Under the pieces are notes generated by a model that worked only from the letters and a program-made list of their open reading frames with translations, made no database searches and had not been told where the DNA came from. This document shows positions 59,523 to 64,000 of a DNA stretch of 64,000 bases, in pieces. The position numbers and the translations under genes were made by a program. Every line of letters starts with the position of its first letter. Position 1 is the stretch's first letter. The DNA comes from Neopestalotiopsis rosae (Eukaryota; Ascomycota; Sordariomycetes; Amphisphaeriales; Sporocadaceae), in the NCBI GenBank assembly GCA_023078685.1, contig JALGAS010000001.1, positions 6,572,001-6,636,000 of the forward strand, given 5' to 3'.

Positions 59523-59560
59523 GCACCACCAGCACCACCAGCACCACCAGCACCAGCAAC
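59475..59560 (+). repeat. Trinucleotide microsatellite upstream of copy C
   Basis: (ACG)n then (ACA)n then CAGCACCAC repeats. In frame with the downstream gene it would encode poly-Asp, poly-Asn and Ser-Thr-Thr repeats if translation began at 59366. Confidence 0.85.
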
Positions 59561-59581
59561 AAGCAGAAGAAGAGAGACACC

Positions 59582-60161
59582 ATGGCCGAGACACCCAACG
59601 CAAACGACGTCATCCCCCATACAATGGGGATGAGCCCGCCTCACTGGCAACATAATTACAATGTCACACAAGTCATCACCGGTATGATGACTTGTATTAG
59701 TTTTATCACTAGTGGGGTTTGGGTCCTTACAAACTGGCTTTTTGGTATGTTATTTTTTACTGTCTTTCTGAGTTACTTAGTATTTTATTAGAGTATGGCA
59801 TAAATTAATCTATACTTTTATTATAGGCCACAAGAACCGCCGCCCCGACAACGGGGACATGAGGGGTCCCGAAGGCCACAGTGGTCCCAAGGGCGACAGT
59901 GGCCAGAAGGGCGATCCTGGTCCTCGTGGCCCGCGCGGTCGCGGCCGTCGAGGTCGACGAGGCCGCCGAGGTCTCCGTGGTCGCCGGTGCCTTCGTGGCC
60001 GTCGAGGAGCTCCCTGTCCCCCCGGTCCCCCTGGCGCCATCATAGGCTTCGAGGACCTGGTCATCGCCTTCCTCGCCGGCGTCGCGTCGGCCACCCCCCT
60101 CCCTCCTCCTCCACCGCCTTCGCCTCCATCGCCTCCGCCTCCACCGCCTGTCATACGATGA
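59582..60161 (+). CDS. Collagen-like membrane protein, copy C
   Basis: Two exons: join(59582..59744, 59827..60161), 165 aa. The start MAETPNANDVIPHTMGM and the FG splice junction match copy B. One membrane helix lies in exon 1 (residues about 31-53). The collagen exon begins GHKNRRPDNGDM, then GPE GHS GPK GDS GQK GDP GPR GPR. It shifts register by one residue pair into a very Arg-rich run of GRR triplets with two Gly positions changed to Cys (RRCLRG, APCPPG). The hydrophobic [14 protein letters not shown] and a poly-Pro tail follow as in copy B. An upstream in-frame ATG at 59366 would add 72 residues with poly-Asn and STT repeats. The shorter start is favoured because copy B begins at the same place. 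Arg-rich triplets can stabilise triple helices; the Cys could cross-link chains (inference). Confidence 0.75.
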
Positions 60162-60510
60162 TGGGCACTGAATTCCGGCTCGTCGATGCTTTTTGCCCCA
60201 CCAAAAAGCACAGGCGGGGAGAGCGGCGCATTATAAGTACCGCGTTATCAGGCTTCAGTCCTCGATGTTAGCACAGCCCATCTATCTAGCAATTTGCAGC
60301 ACTAAAACCTCGTGTAATTGGACTGTCGTTTCTGTGACGGTGTAGATCGACATTCACCATCTATGCTCGCGCGACGATCAGCAACGCTAGATTAGGCAAC
60401 AAAAGCAGAGCGATGTATAAGAATGAGGAGAGATCAGGGAACAGAGGGGTTTCTTTCTACGCATCTTTCCAAACAAAACATTCCCCGCATCAGATCAATC
60501 TATTTCCGAG
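60162..60510 (+). promoter_or_regulatory. Promoter region of the metallo-beta-lactamase-like gene
   Basis: A TATAA element at 60416-60420 lies about 90 nt before the ATG at 60511, followed by an A/C-rich leader. No gene within. Confidence 0.4.
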
Positions 60511-62348
60511 ATGAAACTCCAGAATCGAATTAGCCACTTTGGGCTCTTTGTTATGGCATGCCGCGCAGATGCCGTATCAGGAGTCCTGGATGAGCCCTGC
60601 TCATCAAATGCCCATATGCTGGTAGAGAGTTCCATACAAGCTCTCGGTGGCTTTGATGCTATCGATATGATAAAAGGCATCACTTATCATGCCCCAAAGT
60701 AAGTACCGACACGTCATCGAGAGCTAGACTGGCAGGACAACTTACAAAGCGCCAAACAAGTGTTCGAAAGGAGGGATACCTTGACACAATTCGCTAACTT
60801 ATGAACAGCATTTTCAGAAGTCAAGCTCTTACTCAGAGCTACAATCTCAAGAGCTCAGATCAGTCTGTGGCATCATCGGGTTCGCAGATCATGTCATACG
60901 AGTTTGACGGTGCTGTCGTCAGACGAAGGATCGACCGAGTTTACCAGTACGCCGACTACTGGATATGGGCGTTCCCCGATCTTTCGCCTGCGATCAACTA
61001 TACAATGGTTCCAGAAACCGGAGCAGACGGGTATGCGTGTTTCAACCGAGGGCAGAACAGCTTTTTTCGACCCGATCCAATGATTCCGTTGGGCTTCGCG
61101 GACGGCATCCTGGCCGAATTTTTGCAGCACCAGAGCTTACAATTTGCGTTTCCCTCCATATTGTCATTTTTGAGGCTTTATGCGGAGAATAATACGTTTT
61201 CCGAGATACAGGACGTAGTGACTGGTATCAAATCGCCTGGCATATTCAACTCCGTCTTAGATTTGACCATCATCTTTGACAAGGACACCTTCTTGCCATA
61301 CATGATCAGGTCCCACGAGAACAACAAAATATTCGGCAGCTCTACAAGCGATCTTGTTCTGTCAGACTACCAACCGATTCAAGTCAGCAATACAACTTCT
61401 GTCATGATTCCACATCGATTTCAAACAGTGTACAACTCTCGAGACACTCTAGAAGACTTTCTGGTCGAATCCGTCGAGTTAAACCCGGCTTTTGGAGAAG
61501 ACTTTTTTAAACCGGATGGAAACTTTACGAAACCCGAGCATGGGCCGGAAAAGAGCGCAGAATATGACCATGCCGAGGTCCATGGATTCTTCGAGACTGG
61601 TTTGTGGAGCGGAGTGGTTGACTCCGACAAAAGTCATGTAAATGTGACATCACCAATCGATGGCTTTGACAAGGTGCTTTCTGCGTACGTCGATTATCCA
61701 GACTACGTCCAGATGCTAGTTGTGTACGAGGACGGCGTCCTGATCACGGACGCGCCCGCTCATCGATCGAAAATTATCATTCAATGGATCCGTCAGAATC
61801 TGGGAAAGGAGGTTCGTTGGGTAGTACCCAGCCATCACCACCACGATCATGCCTACGGGGTGGGTGATTTCTTGGCCGTCGGGGCTACCCTAGTGGTGCC
61901 AGAAATTGCGCTCGACTATTACTCTCGTTTCAACGGAGGCAACTTCTCTTCGATTACTTACAACGAGACAACCCCATTCTTCCTCCAAGACGAAGAGGTG
62001 CAATTCCGAGCCTTTTACCACGACGATGCTCCTCATGCAAAAGACTGGACGTACGCCATGGCAGCCAGGGCATGTCCAGTGGATCAAGAGGTGATTCTTA
62101 TCAACGCAGATGTTTAGAGTCCAGGGTCTAATGCGCTGAGATTCGACACTGGCTATGCTAGGCAGTGGCTGGACACTACGGTGGCTGATGGAATGCCAAG
62201 GGACTCTATTGTCATTGGTGCACATGGTGATACAGAAAGTGGGACCACGGATAGGCTGAGCAGCCTTGCAAGCATCGTGGGCTACCAGTATCCCAACTTG
62301 ACCGCTGCCGATCTGAGGAGTGAGTCTGCAAAGTGTGTCGATATGTGA
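60511..62348 (+). pseudogene. Secreted metallo-beta-lactamase-fold protein with in-frame stop
   Basis: Two exons from ATG 60511: join(60511..60698, 60809..62117 or further). The frame gives 498 aa to a TAG at 62115-62117. Directly after it the same frame stays open for 76 codons (SPGSNALRFDTGYARQWLDT ... IVIGAHGDTESGTTDRLSSL) to a TGA at 62346-62348. The continuation carries a plausible late MBL motif (GAHGD). The main part has a weak N-terminal signal sequence, N-glycosylation sites, and the zinc motif HHHHDHAYG near residues 405-413. A hydrolase acting outside the cell is expected. The stop removes the last region of the fold, so this allele may be inactive, read through, or a sequencing error. 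An intron across the stop would be too short (13 nt). Confidence 0.75.
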
Positions 62349-63094
62349 TAGCGGGTTCCCCAAGATCGCAGTTCATAGACCCCGTCGACGTATACGACGT
62401 CGAAGTGAGAAGTCAATGGTAGGCAACTATTCGAGGTAGTTACGAGCAACAGTTTGACCACCAAGCGTCTTATGTTCTATGACCGGGAAGTTTTTTAGTT
62501 GTATTTGGACAAATTACATATACACAGTGTTATAAAGCACTAGGAATTCATGCCATTGAACTTCGTGTATGCAGATAAACCTCACTTGACTTACTTAAAA
62601 GGTAAGTTTGACATTCAAGTAGCATGAAAGAGCGTGGGAAAAAGTCTTACTTGACCCTATTGTGGTACAGCCTATTGTGGTACAGACAAGTGGTGCGGAA
62701 GAGGGAGCTCATGCATTCGAGCAGATGATGTCAACGGGCTCTAGTGTAACAAGTAGATACTTCTGCTAGTTATTGTCATCCGGGTCTTGAGCCTTGTGAA
62801 ATAGATTGCCCCATGGCGATTTCAGACTAAGTTCCGTTCAAGGACGATCAAAGTTGAAATCTTGTATCTTACTAATTTTTATGAATAATGTGCTTCTAGA
62901 TCACCGGTTCTGTATGCATAGAATCATCAACAAGTGGCTATAAAACCATATTGAACATTCCTGCGACGCCAAGGACATTGCTCTCTAGCTTCAGGTTTGA
63001 AGGAATTTCAATTCTTGTGTTAGTACTACTTTTCTAAAGACATCTCATCTTGCACCCTTGGGGACAAATTCTAACGCAGTCCACTCTATGCTTG
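62349..63094. other. Convergent intergenic region
   Basis: Holds a 15-bp tandem duplication (CCTATTGTGGTACAG, 62656-62685). No gene supported. Confidence 0.5.
62656..62685. repeat. 15-bp tandem duplication
   Basis: Two exact copies of CCTATTGTGGTACAG. Confidence 0.9.
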
Positions 63095-64000
63095 TTATCG
63101 TGCAGCATTAATCGCCGATTTTCCCAACGTGTTCTTCATGATAAGTGGAAAGGTAGCTGCCGCTTGAAGAAAGCCCCGAAACAAGAGCCTCTGAGTTGTT
63201 CCACCGTTACACGCATTAACCGCATTTTGTGTTGAAAGCTTGATTGCGGCGTTAGCGTACCCTCTCATCTCATCCTCATACGCGGTTACAGCCTCGTGCA
63301 AAGGGATTCTCCCAGCGGCAACATCGATCAGGCAACGTGTCAGGACTTCTGCATCTCGGAGAGCTGTATTGGCACCCATTCCAGCCATTGGTGTCATATT
63401 GTGAACTGCATCCCCAAGAAGAGTCACGCTGCTTGTTCGCCATAGTGGTACTGGAGGCATTGAACGTAGGGAAAGACGCTTGACAGTGGCTGAATCGGAT
63501 CCGCTGACCAGAGTTCTCACTTCCGTGGCCCAGTTTTTGGTAGCGTCGAGAACGAAGTCAATTAACTCGTTGCCTTGAGCCTTGCTGTTCAGTTTTGTTG
63601 TTTTTTCCTGTGGTAAAACGTAAGCCCAGACTAAGTACCGTTCTGGAGCTGAGGCTTTGAGATTGTTGACTGACGCCGTTGTCCAAGCGGAACTGAACAT
63701 CCACCCGTTTCCAGACGGCACAATATTGTTGAGAGATCCATCCGTAAGAGTAGTCGGAAAGGTATCGATATTATCATCGTTGAGGATGAATCGACCGGCT
63801 ATCGCCTCAATACCCAGGTCAAGACGGTTGAAGTCTGGTAAGAATTGCTGGCGCACCACCGAATTCGGACCATCGGCACCGACAAGTAGATCCCCGTCCT
63901 CAAAAGTGCCATCTGAGAAGTGTGCACGAATGCAACCTGCATTTAGCTCTTCATAATGGGTGAACCGGCGATTCCATTTCACGACCGAGGATGCAACATC
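63095..64000 (-). CDS. FAD-dependent aromatic monooxygenase, C-terminal part (cut by window end)
   Basis: Open frame on the minus strand from the window edge (64000) to a TAA at 63095, 301 residues. The 5' part lies outside the window. Motifs of the salicylate hydroxylase-like flavoprotein group are present: LVGADGPNSVVR (the DG motif contacting FAD and NADPH), then VTLLGDAVHNMTPMAGMGAN (the GD motif binding the FAD ribityl chain). ALRDAEVL follows. The C-terminal tail is helical with no membrane anchor. Such enzymes hydroxylate aromatic or polyketide substrates. The missing GxGxxG N-terminus must lie beyond 64000. Only one exon is seen in the window. Confidence 0.88.
   Translation of the reverse strand, partial: DVASSVVKWNRRFTHYEELNAGCIRAHFSDGTFEDGDLLVGADGPNSVVRQQFLPDFNRLDLGIEAIAGRFILNDDNIDTFPTTLTDGSLNNIVPSGNGWMFSSAWTTASVNNLKASAPERYLVWAYVLPQEKTTKLNSKAQGNELIDFVLDATKNWATEVRTLVSGSDSATVKRLSLRSMPPVPLWRTSSVTLLGDAVHNMTPMAGMGANTALRDAEVLTRCLIDVAAGRIPLHEAVTAYEDEMRGYANAAIKLSTQNAVNACNGGTTQRLLFRGFLQAAATFPLIMKNTLGKSAINAAR

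Larger units (their letters stand above)
58021..59581. other. Intergenic region with degenerate coding sequence and repeats
   Basis: Holds the fragment at 58648-58884, a 27-bp tandem duplication and the microsatellite leader of copy C. Confidence 0.5.

Overview
The window is nuclear DNA of a filamentous ascomycete (Pezizomycotina, most likely Sordariomycetes and plausibly Hypocreales). Genes are spaced 0.3-4 kb apart on both strands. They have short introns (about 45-110 bp) with GT...AG ends, and the content is typical of such fungi: a class II hydrophobin, GH76 and GH30 secreted enzymes, a Clr5-domain protein, a fungal-rhodopsin (PTH11-like) receptor and DHA1/DHA2 MFS transporters. The species cannot be named from sequence alone.

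Layout. 1-16 kb is mostly housekeeping: a Gly/Asp-rich class II hydrophobin, an EFM3/EEF2KMT-type methyltransferase, a UBP2-type deubiquitinase, an NDUFA11-like complex I subunit, and two small intronless genes (twin GRF-like zinc finger and DUF4385). 16-21 kb holds two secreted carbohydrate enzymes: a GPI-anchored GH76 (DCW1/DFG5-like) and a GH30 (endo-beta-1,6-galactanase-like). 22-36.5 kb is a run of metabolic and transport genes: P450, DHA2 MFS, DHA1 MFS, GT1 glycosyltransferase, FMN reductase with a CaaX end, and SDR. No PKS, NRPS or terpene core enzyme was seen, so detoxification or tailoring is as likely as biosynthesis. 40-54 kb carries a Clr5 protein, a 7TM receptor, a second SDR and a secreted protein with a CBM-like domain, separated by gene-poor, AT-rich DNA. 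54.8-60.2 kb holds a small family of collagen-like membrane proteins. 60.5-64 kb has a secreted metallo-beta-lactamase-fold protein broken by an in-frame stop, and an FAD monooxygenase that runs off the window.

The most unusual item is the collagen-like family. Two complete two-exon genes (55213-55716 and 59582-60161) encode a transmembrane exon followed by a Gly-X-Y exon, a second hydrophobic stretch and a poly-Pro tail. A third transmembrane exon (54844-55087) sits upstream of the first gene with no collagen exon of its own. Its donor sequence and phase match, so it could be an alternative first exon for the shared collagen exon.

Exon boundaries were worked out by hand from splice motifs and reading-frame continuity. 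Family names come from recognised motifs, not from database searches.
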